A stretch of DNA of 64,000 nucleotides from Petrolisthes cinctipes (GCA_033782935.1 JAWQEG010000720.1:107001-171000), one strand, 5' to 3'; shown: positions 19,830 to 32,640, numbered from the stretch's first letter. Program-made: numbers and translations. The notes: a model not told the origin generated them from the sequence alone.

Positions 19830-21763
19830 AGCACGATCAGCATACTGCAGTTGAGAAAATATGATGTTCATCTCTGGTATCTTCTTGTGCTGGCTGGACT
19901 GTCGCATCTAGTACCACTTCTGGTGTATTATCTGTGAAGGAATTGATGTTAAAGGCATATAATCAGATGACACTTGTTTGTATATACTGTGCACAAAAAT
20001 AGAATAAATTATGTAGGCTAGATAGATAAATATAGATAGATGTAGGCTATGACTCTTCCATCATCTTCATATTCGTCATGGGGTAAAATTACCTCATATA
20101 GGTATAAAGACCTGGGAAAGACAATGAGACTATTTTCAAGATTATGTATCGGATATTTTCAAAAATATTTGTTATCTGGTCGTACTAAGGTAATTATTGT
20201 CTATCTATTTATCTATCTATTGCCAGATGCCTCAATCCCCAAAGGGGTGAATGAATTGCCTCCACGCATCTTTGTCTCCCTTCAACTGGCATCCCTCCTA
20301 CGGTACCACCCAACGCCACTCTTACTCATATACTTCTCTTCTCCATCATTCCACCTCACTCTCGGTCTACCTGCTCTACTCTGTCCTTCCACCTCACTCT
20401 CATACACTTTTTAATCAAATCTCTCGCTTCCTATACACTCTACATGGCCGAACCACCTCAAGGTGTTTTCTTTTCACTCTTTCCATCTAATACTGTTAAA
20501 CTATTCACTTTCATTTTTATAAAATAATTTAAAAAAATCTCACCATTTCTTTCGTTGAGCAGACCCTATTGTGCTTCATGTGCATCACATTTGGCATCTT
20601 CTTGTGCATGAGGAATAGCATCTTGTACCACTTCTGGTGTATTATCTGTGAAGGAATTGATTTTAGAGGCATATAATAACATGACACTTGTTTGCATATA
20701 CAAAAGAAAAGAATAAATAAATGTTTGGCCCTTCCATTATTTTCATATATGCATTATCCAGCCCTACTCTTAACATACTATAATTACTGTATTGTGAAAC
20801 TATGAAGTACAGGGTAGGTCTGATACCATCTGATACTGTATAGCCTATGTACTATACACAGTCACTTTTAAGAAGAAAACAAAAAATCTCACCATTTCCT
20901 TCATTGAGCAGACCCTCTTGAAGTACTGGTACCAGTAGCCTTCTATGCCTGCTGAATAATCTTTCTCGGCGAGCCTCCGTACCAGCTGAAAATTAAATGA
21001 ATGTTACAGTATTCAGACCTAATCAAAATCCATGGGTAAAATCATGATTGTATAAATGGACCAAATATCCACATTAGATAAACTACTGAAAATCTACCAC
21101 AATTACCTACTATTGTAACCTATATTAGGACATTGAATGATGGTTTTAATGTATTAAATCCACCACAAATACCCCACCTTACCCCCAAACATAAAAGGGG
21201 AAGAGAGAAATTGTTGGTTATAGAGCATTACAATACTGTAGCCTACCTAGATCTACCAAAGTTATCACTAGTAGGGGATGCAGTCAGTATTGGACTACAT
21301 TTCTAACAGAATTAGGTAGACTTGGCCTGGCCTAACCTAACCTACATACTGTACAGTAGAGTATCATAAGATGGGGTAAAGTTAAAAATATGTACAGTAT
21401 AAGCAAATAGCTGAGGGTGTAGCAGTAAGTTGAGCCTTTGATAGATCTCAACATACCTGGTTCTCGATTAGAATTTGGAAGGTGCAGAGTTGGTACAGCT
21501 CAAGGTTGCAATATTATGATCTTCTTTGGAGATCCATTACATCGTTGATTGTTCAAAGCATCTCTTGGGATGTAGTCTGTTGTTGTCTTAAAGTGTAGAG
21601 AGCATACTCGGGCCAATTCAACATTGAATTTGTCCTCAAGTTTGCAAGCCGATATCCACTTTATGGCATTCTCTTGGTCTCTTAGGAACCGAAAGAGCTC
21701 CACCCTGTCTCTTTTTGCATGTCTACTGCCATTATTGTAATTGTACACTGCACATACACCCAT
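19830..21763 (-). pseudogene. THAP-domain gene of the P-like element
   Basis: Exon 1 (21763-21457) encodes a THAP domain: MGVCAVYNYNNGS, ELFRFLRD, KWISACKL, ARVCSLHF and, after an in-frame TGA, the closing AVPTLHL. The donor is CCAG/GTATGT. Exon 2 (20985-20893) and exon 3 (20645-20544) follow in compatible phase and both end GAAATG/GTGAGA. A fourth exon starts at 19931. Exons 3 and 4 share the start GATAATACACCAGAAGTGGT, so the linker exons have been duplicated. THAP zinc ligands follow C-x2-4-C-x35-50-C-x2-H; here the second Cys is Tyr (TAC, one change from TGC), so zinc binding is probably lost. Exon 3 has an in-frame TAG. The gene should have encoded the DNA-binding end of a P-type transposase. 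No catalytic region is recognisable. Confidence 0.7.
20210..20470 (-). mobile_element. RTE-like LINE tail fragment
   Basis: The - strand carries the same C-terminal coding and CTATCTAT/GATA tail (20197-20220) as the element at 450-655, including CCTCAATCCCCAAAGGGGTG next to the tail. It is 5'-truncated and sits inside the P-like element. Confidence 0.6.
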
Positions 21764-22125
21764 AATATTGCACAGACATTCACTCTTCACGTACACTTCA
21801 AGTTGGACTAGTGACAGTCTGGGCACCAGGCAGGTTTGTTTACAAGTGTGACGTCACTCCCGCGGTGCATTGTGGGAAAACAAGTGTCTAGTCGACTATC
21901 CTTTATAGTCTATCATCCTTGGCTATACCCCTCCCACTGCTCGCCCGAGTCGGGCAGCCTGCACTATAAATAATCTCTATTTCATAACAAAGCATATTCT
22001 TTCCTCTTAAATCTGTCAGAGAAGTACCAATAAGTTTTATTTACATGATATAATGCCTGTAATTAGTATATTTTTGGATATACCTAATCATTTACAAGAA
22101 TATTGTGGTACCCTCACTAATTATA

Positions 22126-23565
<1,440 letters not shown>

Positions 23566-23573
<8 letters not shown>

Positions 23574-23740
23574 GTAAATCTGCATAATATCATTCATACT
23601 CTTTAAATTATATTTTACATAAAAGTCTGCATAATATCATTCATACTCTTTAAATTATAATTTACATGTAAGTCTGCATAATATCATTCATACTCTTTAA
23701 ATTATAATTTACATGTAAGTCTGCATAATAGACTTTTCTT
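23566..23740. repeat. Tandem repeat of about 54 bp at the last transposase exon
   Basis: Three to four copies of a unit containing TCTGCATAATATCATTCATA and CTCTTTAAATTATA, each ending TTACATGTAA or a close variant. The first TACAT/GTAA is the apparent donor of transposase exon 3. In Harbinger 2 the LTR retrotransposon is inserted in this array. Confidence 0.8.
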
Positions 23741-24092
23741 ATAGATATCAAAGCACAGAGAAAAGTAAATGAAGAATCAGTGATTACAAGTATCTATTTT
23801 ATTAAGGTATGTTATTTATATATGACATGATTCAGGATATTATTATATTATACTGTATATATGAATTCAAATTTCACTAAATAAAATGTTATGGATATAG
23901 ATATTTGAGTTTTATAATTAACCAATAAACAAACTATAGCCACAACAGCTGACTCTGACCTTAAAATTATCATACTCTGGTGACACTTCAATGGTAAAGT
24001 ACGGTACATTGTTGTGTTGCCAAGGTACCATGATTAAAGGGTCAAAGTTGGCTGCCGTGACTATAGCTGTAGAACAGGATTAGAAGATTTAT

Positions 24093-26314
24093 TCACAAGA
24101 AATATATGTATTCAAATATATGCTGAGGAGATGAGGCTGCAAGCAGAGTAGATGGCTTGTGCACTGGAATACGCTGCAGTCTTATGGATGATGGTTTGTA
24201 CACAGGAAGATCCACCTTGCTTGATGAAAATGGCTCGAGAATGCTGCAATCATGAGTCTCTTTCAGGGAACCATCAATTGTACCTGATAATGCAGTAAGC
24301 TACATAAGTATCAAGCTTCTTCCAGCCGAACCAGAAATTGGTACCGTCTGGCCCTGCTTGTGAATTATGTTTGGGCAGTGCAGTAAATATAAGAATGAAA
24401 TTCCTAGAGATTATACAGTATTCCAAATACACAGAACTGACCAATACAGGACCTATCAATTTTTCACAGTATGATTTGATGTATGTAGTGAAACATGTAA
24501 TAAAATCTACGTTATGCTTTAATGAAATACACAATTAAAATTTGTATCCTTACTACAGTCTTTACTATTCTGTTGAGGGTCATCTTCATCGTCTTCCAGG
24601 AACCCGAGACAAGCACGAGTTCTCAAAAATTTTGTGTGGTAAGAGCAGTAAACCTGGGATGATGTCCTGGACAATTTTCTGCAACTCGTCAAACTTGGCT
24701 GGTGTTGGAGGAGGTCCACCACCAGTTTGGTTAATTTTCTTTACATTCTGCATGATATTTTTTCATTCTGTGAAAGAGAAGATAATCAATTTAGAGAAAT
24801 GACAAGAATTTGAGAGTAAAACTATGGAATCACACATCCATCCATTTGTGTTAATTTTGGGAAGGAATCATCATGGAATGTTTTTTTTGTTTTTTTTTAA
24901 GAACTACTTGTAGAAATTTATGTATTATAATCCTTCTCCTACTACTACAATCTTGTGGTAGAGCCTGGGAAATGATGGGTTTTGGGTGTGGGAAAATACA
25001 CAAATTAGGAATAAACTGATCTTACCTAATCTGGACCTAACCTTGGCATTCTTCGGTATGGACCAAATGATATCTGCTGATCAAGAGATACATTTATGTC
25101 CCATTTCATTGCTTAAGTGAGCAAGACCAACCACTAAAACCTTCATGAGAATATAGTGCATAATGTAAAGTATAAGTTTGCCTATTTTCATTTAAATACA
25201 TGAGGTGGCATGATTTCTGAGATTATCCTATAAATTTATTAAAGCTATATCAGCAAATAAGATCATGCATGAAAAATTATAAAGTTTGAAACATATTCAT
25301 GCATTGTTAATTAGAAATGCCATTTGGGCCACTTGCGAAAACTCCATCTGAGACCTAATATGTGCCAGCTATGAAAAATATCACACGTATCTAACATCTC
25401 TTGCAAAAATAGCATAGGTACATTATTAAAAAATAAAATAAAAAGATATTTCTACATAATAACTCTTACAACCAACAAAACAAGCAGAGGTTGGTGCAAT
25501 ATTACCCTAGGCTGCATGAATTAACGGTATTTATTGAAAGAATTACCGTTTTGTAGCAGTGTTGCCAGATCCGGCTAGATCCCAGTACTTTGCCCCGGTC
25601 ATTTTCTGTACTTTACCAAGGTTATTTCCCGGTAGTTTGTCCAGGTTAGTTCCCGGTAGTCTGCCCAGGTTAGGTCCCGGTAGTCTGATGCGGTCTAGGT
25701 TAGGTTAAGTCAGGTCAGGTAAGGTCAGGCTAATTTCAAAATGCCCCATTTGAATATGCCCTATCTTGGAAATGGGGCATTTGCAGAGAAAATGCCATAG
25801 AAGAAAATAGTCTTAGAGTGGTCTGAATAAGTGGGTAATGAAGGTAGAAAAACCGTACCCTATAACGGTAATTCATTCAATATTTACCGAATTAACTTAC
25901 AATTACAATTGGTACAAAGTATGGGGTTACATTTGGTACCTGTAGGCCAGTGTGTGTGTTAACTCACCTGGTTGGTTACCTCACACCATCATTTATCTTA
26001 AGACAAGGACAATTATATAGAACAACATACTTTAGTATAAAAGTAACAGAATAACTATATAACTGTGCTCTTATGATATATTAGACTTACTTTCTTCGAA
26101 TCCATTCCCAGGCTCGTTTCAGCTACTTGTCAGTCTTCCTTCCAGACATGGAGAAGTGGATGTTGTATTGTTTCTCCACTTCCTTCCATGCTTTCTTCCA
26201 CTGAGGAATAGCATTATATTCTCCTTTCTTTGAATTTATTATAGGATGGTGTATAATCAAGGTCGCTAGGAACAACTTCTGCTCCAAGTTCAGTAGTGTA
26301 CCTCTGGTTGCCAT
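24093..26314 (-). pseudogene. Harbinger Myb/SANT-like protein, copy 1
   Basis: Exon 1 (26314-26091, start ATG at 26314) encodes a Myb/SANT-like domain: NLEQKLFLATLIIHH, WKKAWKEVEKQYN and, after a TAG, LKRAWEWIRRK, with donor GAAA/GTAAGT. Exon 2 (24767-24554, acceptor TTTCACAG, donor TGTA/GTAAGG) encodes MKKYHAEC and the hallmark TGGGPPPTPAKFDELQKIV, then an acidic EDDEDDPQQNSK, with frameshifts between. Exon 3 (24283-24093) is fully open: DGSLKETHDCSILEPFSSSK and the C-terminus. Exon phases agree. In Harbinger elements this second protein binds the element ends and helps transposase entry into the nucleus. The TAG in exon 1 is also in copy 2. Confidence 0.75.
25526..25888. mobile_element. GGTA-family MITE, reference copy
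   Basis: This 363-bp element has termini GGTATTTATTGAAAGAATTA and, inverted, GGTAAATATTGAATGAATTA. It is flanked by the perfect 8-bp duplication GAATTAAC (25518-25525 and 25889-25896). Inside are GTGTTGCCAGATCCGG, repeats of AGGTCCCGGTAGTCTG, TTAGG runs and a hairpin around AATGCCCCATT. Confidence 0.9.
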
Positions 26315-26540
26315 GGTGATGAAGGTGGTTTGTTTACATTTGGTCTATAAGTAAAACCAACCACCGCAGGTCGCCCGAGCAATGTTGCCAACCCTCACCA
26401 GTCCACGCGCGTGCTGGGATACGAGGCTCGGAGGGCTCTCGGACTGACTGAGAAATCGAATACCCACTCTCGGGCGCTGGCGTCCGAGGCTCGGGCTCGG
26501 GCGCCCGAACGCGCCGTCCAAGGGACTGAGAAAACGGCTG

Positions 26541-27536
26541 AAAAATTAATCACTTTTAATTAAATCTTGTAATTCCGTCATCTTTACTTTTGTTAGCCCT
26601 TGTATGTTTATTAGTTTAATCTTACATATGCTCTCCATATATTTGTCCTCTTTCTCCTTGAAAATTATTTCTCATTAACTTTGCATCCTTTATATACCAT
26701 CCCTTTTCTCCCAGTTCTCGTTTTCTTTTTAATTCCTCCCAGAGCTCCTTATTTTGTTGTCTCTCTTTCTTAGTCATATCCAAGGTGATAGATATTCTTT
26801 TTGCTAGCCTATGGTTTCTATTCTTAAGGTTCTTTGCATTTTTCAGAATCTGCCATTTCATCCATGTTTCTTTTAATTTTAACAGGAGTGGTCTCTTCTT
26901 TCCTGGTTCATTTATTAATCCTAATCTTGCTGCATCCAAAATTTCTACATCATCTACCTTTACTTCCCTTTGTATTATATCCAGAGAGTTTTCTATGTCT
27001 TTCTGTATCGTTTCCTTTGGTTCTGATTCCTCGGGTTCTTCTAAATTATAAATGATAATATTATTCCTCTTTCTCTCTTTTTCCTCTCTCTCTTTCATAT
27101 CTTCAACCATTTCACTCTTTAGTTCTACTTTCATTATCTCTATTTTCTTATCTCTCTTCAGTTCTAACTCCATTTCATTCTTCATTTCCTCTAACATATC
27201 TTTCTTTAACTTATCTAAACTCTCCTCCCACTGCATAATTTTTTCCTCAAAGAAAGATCTCAACTCCTTTTTCATCTCATCAATCTTTTTTCCTAATTCC
27301 CCGTCTGGTGTTAACAGTCTCTTCTTTGCTACTGGTATACATCCAGAACATATCCATACTGATTCAGAATCTTTCAACTCTCTATATAGGGTAGGACTGA
27401 CCTGCTCACATCCGATGTGGAACCAGACACTACACATATCACATTGTATTCCTCTCTCCTGTTGTTTTACTCTGTTTTCACATCTTTCACAGCTGTCTTC
27501 TCTTCGTGCTCAGCTTCTTGCACTTTGACTAGCCAT
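26541..27536 (-). pseudogene. LINE L2 ORF1 protein
   Basis: The start ATG is at 27536. The N-terminus has an in-frame TGA after MASQSARS, then the PHD finger with CERC, CDMCSVWFHIGC and WICSGC. It continues as an open 271-residue frame (27437-26622) with Glu/Lys-rich coiled coil, NIIIYNLEEPEE, AARLGLINEPGKKRPLLLKL and LAKRISITLDMTKKERQQ. This is the best-preserved ORF1 of the three LINE copies. A stub of the endonuclease start reaches 26541, where the sequence abuts the Harbinger end. Confidence 0.75.
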
Positions 27537-27649
27537 CTTCTTCTCTTATTTTTCACTTTAGTTTATGTGGTAACTTTTATAAAGTTTACATTATTTGGGA
27601 AACTCAGCTCTCAGTTTTCGAACCTGCCGCCACCGGCTCCTGCAGTTCA

Positions 27650-27880
27650 TACTCCTTCTATGCCTCCTCATATGCTATTTTATCTTCCTCACTATTGCCT
27701 ACATTTTTCCTTAGTCTTCTACACTTCCTATTACTCTCCTTCCTTGCATTCTCAATATCTTCATTCCACCAGCTCTTCATCAATCTTCTTTTATTGCTAT
27801 TCCTCACCCTTCCTATCCTTCTCTTACCCACCTCTGTCACTTTCCTAATCAGGGAATCATTCAGTTCATCCACTCAGTCA
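27650..27880 (-). pseudogene. LINE linker-like fragment, block B
   Basis: Block B copy of the fragment at 12579-12850, with DELNDSLIRKVTEVGKRRIG and KSWWNEDIENARKES. It shares the same position relative to ORF1 and the hAT remnant. Confidence 0.5.
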
Positions 27881-28214
27881 CAACCAGTGTTGCCAATTTT
27901 GTAGTACCAATTTCCCACAGATTAAGGATTTTTTCCCATACATTGAAATGAAGATCCCACAAAACAAATAAAGACAAATTTTATTGTTTCTTTTTAATGT
28001 ACATGAATATTGTATTGATACATTTATTCTCACTAAAGAAAAGCAATTACTTAATATTTGACAACCATATAACTGAACTTTGCTGAAGGTAAACTTAAAA
28101 ATGCCAGTTTTATTTTCCGTAAAGACTAACTAGGCCTATGAGAACTTAGCTAAACAATGATAATAATGACAATTAGATATACAGTATACATACCTACAGC
28201 CACAGATTCTTATT

Positions 28215-28655
28215 GTAGTACATCAAGAGCAATAATATTATTCTCCTCCTCCTCTTCAGAACCTTTAGAATTGAAACTTCTGATCATATCATCAGAAGGC
28301 TCAAAGTTTACACAGGATTGAAAATAATGAACCAATCCATACTTTATTTTTAACAATTAATGCCTCTACTGACCTAACACTGAGACGATTTCTCAGTTTA
28401 GAGTGAACAACATTCATCTGTGAAAATATTTTTTCTACTGTGGCATTAGAAAATGTAAGTGATAGTAATGACAAGACGAGGCCAAGAGGGTCCAAGGACT
28501 TCACTGTATAGTGGATGATGTGGGGGATAAAGCCTCGGGGGTAAAGTTGGGATGGAAAATATTTTGGGAAGATCTTGACAAAGCTTGTCATTCCCTTTCT
28601 TCAAGACTCTCAAAATGTTGTGGATGTCACTCAGGTTACCTTTCTGCCCAACCAA
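28215..28655 (-). pseudogene. hAT C-terminal dimerisation region, block B
   Basis: Same remnant as at 13190-13690. It is open for longer here: FVKIFPKYFPSQLYPRGF leads straight into SNATVEKIFSQMNVVHSKLR. The acidic C-terminal tail is again reached only after a frameshift. It has no catalytic residues and is a passenger of the duplicated block. Confidence 0.75.
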
Positions 28656-28756
28656 GCACCATATGTGAAAGTGCTTTGAACCCAGTTAGAACCTTCTGAA
28701 GGACAACAACATTGACTTCTTTGGTAATGACGAGTGGCCCAGTAATTCTCCTCATC

Positions 28757-28758
<2 letters not shown>

Positions 28759-28817
<59 letters not shown>
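28759..28817. repeat. (AG)n microsatellite, block B
   Basis: About 58 bases of AG repeat, the counterpart of 13736-13791. Confidence 0.9.
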
Positions 28818-28818
<1 letters not shown>

Positions 28819-28974
28819 CATGTAGGGTCAGAACAAGTTTTTTTCTTTACCTATATCGTCGGGTCTTGCTATGGATGCAAACATAACTGTACCCCTTATA
28901 GTCCTTGGTAATGACGAGTGGCCCAGTAATTCTCTTCATCTGTGAAAATGTTGGATCTATCTTAAAGGACGAGG

Positions 28975-29187
28975 TTGAAAAAAAGGATGTTGTGTGAACC
29001 TCTATCAACTCCATTTAGTCTTACCAAGATGGAGGTGCACATCAATGGTATGCTTTGGGTAATGGAGTTCAACACGGAGCTTTTTGAGTCACTTTTGTCT
29101 TCCTACCCTGCTCGTCTTGAAGCTGTTCATGACGCCAATGGAAGCAACACTGAATACTCACCTTGTCACCATACACCTACAATATAA
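28975..29187 (+). other. Conserved segment of unknown function, copy B
   Basis: A 70-codon frame with NTELFESLLSSYPARLEAVH, matching segments near 13940 and 40884. No family was recognised. The frame is kept in copies B and C, while copy A has a changed end. Confidence 0.35.
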
Positions 29188-29360
29188 TGTGCTACCTCTT
29201 GATATTTTCAGTTTTTTCCTATCATGCTTAGGGGGGAGGGGAGCAATCATTGTTTGCCACCGCTTACATTCAATGTTTTATTTCATGTGTGAACAGTTTT
29301 GTGTAACGTGAGTTGGGATTTGTCAGGAAACTTTTTACAACATTCATTACATTTAAAATC

Positions 29361-30002
29361 CTATACCCTTGTATGAACTTTTATATGTACATTAAGGTGA
29401 AATTTCACACCAAACTTTTTACCACATTCATTACATTCAAAGTCCTTCACTCCTGTGTGTATAAGTATGTGCTTCTTTAGATTACTCTTTGTCACAAACT
29501 TTTTACCACATTCTTTACATTCAAAGTTCTTCACTCCTGTGTGTATAAGTATGTGCCTCTTTAGATTACTCATTGTCACAAACTTTTTACCACATTCTTC
29601 ACATTCAAAGTTCCTCTCTCCTGTGTGTATAAGTATGTGTCGCTTTAGTTTACCCTTTGTCACAAACTTTTTACCACATTCTTTACATTTAAAGTTCTTC
29701 ACTCCTTTGTGTATAAGTATGTGCTTCTTTAGATCACCTTTTCTCACAAACTTTTTACCACATTCTTTACATTCAAATTTCCTCTCTCCTGTGTGAACAA
29801 TGCTGTGTTTCTTAAGGTCAGATTTCCAACTAAACTCTTCACCACACTCATCACACATAAACACTTTCTTTCCAGTATGAGTCAACAAATGGTGAGTGAG
29901 ATGGCATTTCCTACTAAACTTTTGACCACATTGTTGACAGACCAACTTGTTACACTTCTCTTCTCTGACAACATTGATGGTGTCACTTCCTTCCACCTCC
30001 AT
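29361..30002 (-). CDS. ZNF-B, 7-finger C2H2 zinc-finger protein
   Basis: Starts at the ATG at 30002 (MEVEGSDTINVVREE), conserved in all three paralogues; the frame is open 32 codons further upstream without a better start. The 213-residue protein holds seven C2H2 fingers of 28 residues. Fingers 1 and 2 (CQQCGQKFSRKCHLTHH; CDECGEEFSWKSDLKKH) match ZNF-A, and the last finger (FECNECGKKFGVKFHLNVH) is of the family's terminal type with KVHTRV at the C-terminus. Finger 3 has a changed linker (HKGVKN). It is intact as a frame and should be a nuclear DNA-binding protein. A 27-bp sequence (GGTGTCAGGGCTGCCAACCA) is tandemly duplicated just upstream. The shortest array of the three may be ancestral or contracted. 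Confidence 0.85.
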   Translation of the reverse strand: MEVEGSDTINVVREEKCNKLVCQQCGQKFSRKCHLTHHLLTHTGKKVFMCDECGEEFSWKSDLKKHSIVHTGERKFECKECGKKFVRKGDLKKHILIHKGVKNFKCKECGKKFVTKGKLKRHILIHTGERNFECEECGKKFVTMSNLKRHILIHTGVKNFECKECGKKFVTKSNLKKHILIHTGVKDFECNECGKKFGVKFHLNVHIKVHTRV

Positions 30003-30239
30003 CACTAACACAGCTTTATTCTGCCACCAATATGACCACTTGGTTATTACTGTTGTCAGGGCTGCCAACCACACTGTTATTGGTGTCAGGGCTGCCAACC
30101 ACAGTGTTACTTCATATGAATCTGAAACAATAACAATACCAGTCTTACATCATTTGAAGATTCAAACATTTACTGTAATATTCTGGTGTCAGGATTGTCA
30201 CACTATTACTGGTGTTATCTGAAAGAAATATAACTATAT

Positions 30240-30345
30240 TTTTACAGCAACCAGGAAGGAAATAGAAAGAAAAGAGGGGCAGTTGAAGAACTGAAAGCTA
30301 GTGACTGGGTCCGAAGGGGTGCCAAAACCCTTTCCTAAAGTATTG
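30240..30345 (-). repeat. Truncated decapod-type SINE
   Basis: Contains AGAGGGGCAGTTGAAGAACT and GGTCCGAAGGGGTGCC, matching the reverse strand of the SINE at 4850-5120. It is cut at AAGTATTG by the MITE that follows. Confidence 0.5.
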
Positions 30346-31027
30346 GGTGTTTATTGAAAGAATAACAGTTTTGTAGCAGTGTTGCCAGATCCGGCTAGGT
30401 CTCAGTATTTTGCCCCGGTCATTTCCCGGTAGTTTGCCCATGTTAGGTCCCGGTAGTTTGCCCAGGTTAGGTCCTGGTAGTTTGCCCAGATTAGGTCCTG
30501 GTAGTTTGCCCAGGTTAGGTCCCAGTAGTTTGCCCAGTTTAGGTCCTGGTAGTTTGCCCAGGTTAGGTCCCGGTAGTTTGCCCAGGTTAGGTCCCGGTAG
30601 TTTGCCCAGGTTAGGTCCCGGTAGTTTACCCAGGTTAGGTCCTGATAGTTTGCCCAGGTTAGGTCCTGGTAGTTTGCCCAGGTTAGGTCCCTGTAGTCTG
30701 ATGCGGTCTAGGTTAGGTTAAGTCAGGTCAGGTAAGGTCAGGCTAATTTCAAAATGCCCCATTTGAATATGCCCTATCTATGAAATGGGGCATTTGCGGA
30801 GGAAATGCCATAGAAGAAAATAGTCTTAGAATGGTCTAAATTGGTGGGTAATGAAGGTAGAAATACCGTACTTAATAACGGTAATGCTTTCAATAATTCC
30901 CGAAGTCTTAGAATGGTCTAAATAAGTGGGTAATGAAGGTAGAAAATAGTCTTAGAATGGTCTAAATTAGTGGGTAATGAAGGTAGAAAAACCGTACTCA
31001 ATAACGGTAATTCTTTCAATATTTACC
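30346..31027. mobile_element. GGTA-family MITE with expanded minisatellite
   Basis: Begins GGTGTTTATTGAAAGAATAA and ends CTTTCAATATTTACC. About 12 tandem copies of a 24-bp unit (GTTAGGTCCCGGTAGTTTGC and variants) fill 30420-30695. The 3' end is partly duplicated at 30835-31027. A forward frame of 103 codons here merely translates the minisatellite and is not a gene. No matching target duplication remains. Confidence 0.8.
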
Positions 31028-31964
31028 TATGTTTCCTTTAATTGTGGCCCCAAACTATCCTCCTACCTCATTGTATGTATAGAAGGTCATTTAAGTGTTG
31101 AAATATAAAGTTACAAGTGATGGTATATTGTTGATGCTGAACCTGCTGCTTTATTATTATTATGGTCAATATTTGTGAATGTCAAATGAGCTCCTTCTTG
31201 TTATAATGTTATCATAAAACTATATAAATAATAAATATAATATATCTCTCTATATATAACTGTGAGTGAATTATTATAATGTCAATATCATATTTTTATA
31301 TTTCATGTAAGGATATATTTCTATTAATAATGTTAATATAATACACAGTCTCTACATTGACTTGTATTGTTTATCATCATCAGTGTTGCCAGATGCTGGG
31401 AAATTCGTCTGTTTTAGGGAATATTGAAGTCCACATAATAGGGACATTACATAAATATTGTTCATGAATAAACAGAGAAAGGTCTACCAGACCAAAAAAT
31501 ACCAAAAAGATCGTCAGTGATCAAGAGTAAACAGAGAATTATTAAGGTAAAAAAGTGAAATTGTAAAGGTAAAGTTAGGGAAATGATGTCAAATAGATCT
31601 GGCAACACTAACCATGATGGCCGCCGTACCACAGAGCTCTACACATAGAGTGATCGACCCTGTGTTATTAGATAGGAGAGGAGTGTCGCAAGTCAGCCTG
31701 CTCGGCGGCCTTTTTGAATAGTCCTTTGGCGCGCGCTTTGAACTCCCGTACGTACTTGTATAGTATGTTTCTATCCACAGTTATTGACATTTCCCTGATT
31801 TGTAAAGCATTGTATCTTGTTATCTAATTATGCAGGTTTTGTTAAATCAATTAGCAAGGCTAAGATAATGTCCATACGGAAAATTATGCAAAGAAATTAA
31901 CCTTAAACTGGTTTATTAAACAAGACAAATATATATAACTGTAATCTGTCTCCCTCTCCCTCCA
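31028..31964. other. No gene; includes a small TIR element
   Basis: AT-rich, then a GC-richer stretch near 31640-31750, with no supported ORF. A 13-bp perfect inverted repeat AGTGTTGCCAGAT at 31382-31394 and 31597-31609 bounds a 228-bp MITE-like segment. Confidence 0.5.
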
Positions 31965-32640
31965 CTTACCTTACATACATACCTACATATTACTCTAGTG
32001 TGACATTTATACATACATACATATTACTCTAGTGTGACATACATACATATTACTCTAGTGTGACATACATACATATTACTCTAGTGTGACATACATACAT
32101 ACATACATACTACTCTAGTGTGACATACATACATGCATATTATTATAGTGTGACATACATACATATTATTCTAGTGTTACATACATACATATTACTCTAG
32201 TGTGACATACATACATACAGTCATGGTCAATAATAATCATCCACATATGGGTAACTAACAATTTACTGTGTAATGTTTTCATGTTCACATATTATTTTAT
32301 TGTTTTAAGTAGTGTGTAGCTGTTTGTATTAAATTAAACACTATACCTATTTATTGGAATGTTTATCAGCTAAGGGACAGAGGGAAGCTGTCAAAATCTT
32401 ATGTGAGTTACTCCTATATGGATGATTATTTTTGACCACGGCTGTACATACATACATACATATTACTCTAGTGTGACATACATACATACATATTATTCTA
32501 GTGTGACATATATACATACATACATATTACTCTAGTGACATACATACATACACACATTCTAGTGTGACATGCATGTATACACACATATTACTCTAGTATG
32601 ACATACATACATTCATACTGAACAATGTGAACATAAAATA
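31965..32640. repeat. ATTACTCTAGTGTGACATACAT minisatellite
   Basis: About 15 copies of a variable unit (TACATAC plus ATATTACTCTAGTGTGACA) interrupted by a mariner-type MITE at 32218-32444. Unit length varies with the number of ATAC repeats. Confidence 0.85.
32218..32444. mobile_element. Tc1/mariner-type MITE
   Basis: Starts CAGTCATGGTCAATAATAAT and ends with the reverse complement (GATGATTATTTTTGACCACG, GCTG). It is flanked by TA on both sides (32216-32217 and 32445-32446), the mariner target. 227 bp, non-coding. Confidence 0.8.

Larger units (their letters stand above)
17998..21921. mobile_element. P-like element with THAP gene, nested in Harbinger 1
   Basis: A 28-bp terminal inverted repeat starting CAAGGATAATAGACTATA (26 of 28 matching) bounds 3.9 kb. 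It is flanked by the perfect 8-bp direct repeat GCTATACC (17990-17997 and 21922-21929). An 8-bp duplication, TIRs of about 30 bp starting CA, and an internal THAP-domain gene together point to the P superfamily. No catalytic domain was found. A TGACGTCA palindrome lies near the right end (21849-21856). Confidence 0.75.

Noticed and set aside
24274..24722. Separate small genes on the - strand around 24.3-24.7 kb and 56.0-56.5 kb
   Set aside because: These frames are pieces and frame-shadows of exon 2 and the intron of the Harbinger Myb-like gene.
30410..30721. A 103-codon forward frame of PGSLPRLG repeats (similar frame at 44121-44351)
   Set aside because: It is only the translation of the 24-bp MITE minisatellite; there is no start context and the repeat number varies between copies.
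31965..32640. A CRISPR-like array
   Set aside because: Unit lengths vary, there are no unique spacers or cas genes, and the setting is eukaryotic; it is a minisatellite with ATAC slippage.
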